This document shows, piece by piece, positions 40,578 to 40,932 of a DNA stretch of 40,932 nt. How positions within the stretch are numbered: the stretch's first letter is position 1; each line of letters opens with the position of its first letter. Source of the stretch: Candidatus Gastranaerophilales bacterium (GTDB lineage Bacteria; Cyanobacteriota; Vampirovibrionia; Gastranaerophilales; Gastranaerophilaceae); contig CALUWB010000012.1 in assembly GCA_944324375.1 (NCBI GenBank), forward strand, positions 1 through 40,932, in the 5' to 3' direction. The translations under genes and the position numbers were made by a program. The notes under the pieces are model-generated. The model did not search any database and was not told where the DNA came from. It saw nothing but the letters and a program-made list of their open reading frames with translations.

Positions 40578-40618
40578 ATATAAAAAAAGAACACCCAGAT
40601 GGTGTTCTTTTTTTATAT
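40578..40618. terminator. Strong terminator behind tRNA-Glu
   Basis: An 18-bp perfect stem (40578-40595 with 40601-40618), core AGAACACC/GGTGTTCT with loop CAGAT, has long A and T runs on its flanks. It ends the leftward tRNA-Glu transcript three bases past the mature 3' end. Confidence 0.93.
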
Positions 40619-40620
40619 GG

Positions 40621-40693
40621 TACCCCCAAGCGAATTCGAATCGCTGTCTACACCGTGAAAGGGTGTTGTCCTAGGCCTCTAGACGATGGGGGC
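40621..40693 (-). tRNA. tRNA-Glu (anticodon TTC)
   Basis: The 73-base tRNA reads from 40693 leftward. It has acceptor stem GCCCCCA/TGGGGGT (with one G-T pair) and discriminator A. The anticodon arm is ACACC-CTTTCAC-GGTGT (anticodon TTC), and the T arm is AGCGA-TTCGAAT-TCGCT. CCA is not encoded. Confidence 0.95.
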
Positions 40694-40708
40694 TCGTGAC
40701 ATAAGTAT

Positions 40709-40736
40709 ATAGTAACAAAACAAGATTTAATGTCAA
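40709..40736 (-). promoter_or_regulatory. Promoter of tRNA-Glu
   Basis: Read leftward, TTGACA (40736-40731) and TACTAT (40714-40709) are 16 bp apart. The predicted RNA start is near 40702, about nine bases before the tRNA. Confidence 0.8.
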
Positions 40737-40822
40737 GCAATTTTGTAAAAAAAGTTTATCTTATTTCTTAACTATTGTCTTAACTTATATCTGCCATATA
40801 AAAATAACGGAAAATATATAGA

Positions 40823-40850
40823 TTGACATTTATAAAACTAAGTGTAAAAT
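40823..40850 (+). promoter_or_regulatory. Consensus promoter of the gene at the right edge
   Basis: TTGACA (40823-40828) and TAAAAT (40845-40850) are 16 bp apart. The expected RNA start, six to seven bases further on, coincides with the ATG at 40857. Confidence 0.7.
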
Positions 40851-40856
40851 TAAGTT

Positions 40857-40932
40857 ATGAACAAACTTATTTCGTTTTATAAATCTCAAAGACAAAAATT
40901 TTGGACGCATATTCTATTACCGTTTACGTTCG
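40857..40932 (+). CDS. Partial gene running off the right edge
   Basis: An ATG at 40857 opens a frame that continues to the window end: MNKLISFYKSQRQKFWTHIL and a few more hydrophobic residues. The basic start followed by a hydrophobic stretch suggests a membrane protein. The strong promoter at 40823-40850 leaves essentially no 5' leader. The product cannot be named. Confidence 0.55.
   Translation, partial: MNKLISFYKSQRQKFWTHILLPFTF

Noticed and set aside
40505-40699. Plus-strand open frame of 64 codons near the right end
   Set aside because: It runs through the terminator and antisense of tRNA-Glu, so it is not a plausible gene.

Overview
The window looks like a chromosomal segment of a gut-type Gastranaerophilales (Vampirovibrionia, formerly 'Melainabacteria'). 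This is an inference from gene content. The DNA is very AT-rich. The cell is diderm: it has flagellar P- and L-ring genes (flgI, flgH) and an MlaD-type MCE protein. It uses the MEP isoprenoid pathway (ispE, ispH). It carries a plant/cyanobacterial-type glutamate-cysteine ligase and a Ski2-like helicase, both of which point toward the cyanobacterial side of the tree. Several small proteins have no family I recognise.

Layout. 1-700: two small XRE-type regulators face away from each other around a perfect 24-bp palindrome; the leftward one is frameshifted. 676-3226 (minus): ksgA-ispE-acyltransferase operon. 3356-5067 (plus): a glutamate-cysteine ligase and a small membrane protein. 5244-7544 (minus): Ski2-like helicase. 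7630-8817 (minus): XRE regulator and EamA permease, divergent from two tandem secreted TRL-like proteins (8971-9668). 9849-18506 (plus): an eleven-gene flagellar operon (lytic transglycosylase, flgF, flgG, flgA, flgH, flgI, flgJ N-domain, a FlgM-position protein, flgN, flgK, flgL) that builds rod, rings and hook-filament junction. 18507-19340: gene-poor, with terminators, a truncated XRE head and a GC-richer island with disrupted reading frames.

19341-20623: an MBL-fold hydrolase and a divergent HxlR regulator share a repeat-containing promoter. 20650-22746 (minus): a divergent GH77 glucanotransferase. 22926-24861 (plus): ispH-rpsA. 24912-26525: a small unknown protein and a secreted coiled-coil protein. 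26526-27840: tRNA-Lys surrounded by broken tRNA-Lys pieces, a 136-bp tandem repeat and a 48-residue AbrB-like protein. 27844-30670: unknown proteins around folP. 30738-36082 (minus): ftsY-nusB, a GNAT-like protein, a ferredoxin, and deoB-upp-mlaD. 36201-38859 (plus): two unknown proteins and NAD kinase. 38860-40347 (minus): a tail-fibre-like repeat protein carrying what looks like a complete 145-residue mini-intein. 40621-40693 (minus): tRNA-Glu, next to a degenerate copy of its own 3' end.

The strongest candidate for something new is the repeat protein with the intein-like Hint module. Next are the two tRNA loci with shattered tRNA copies, both of which carry the same short motif (ATTTACCCC) at a breakpoint.
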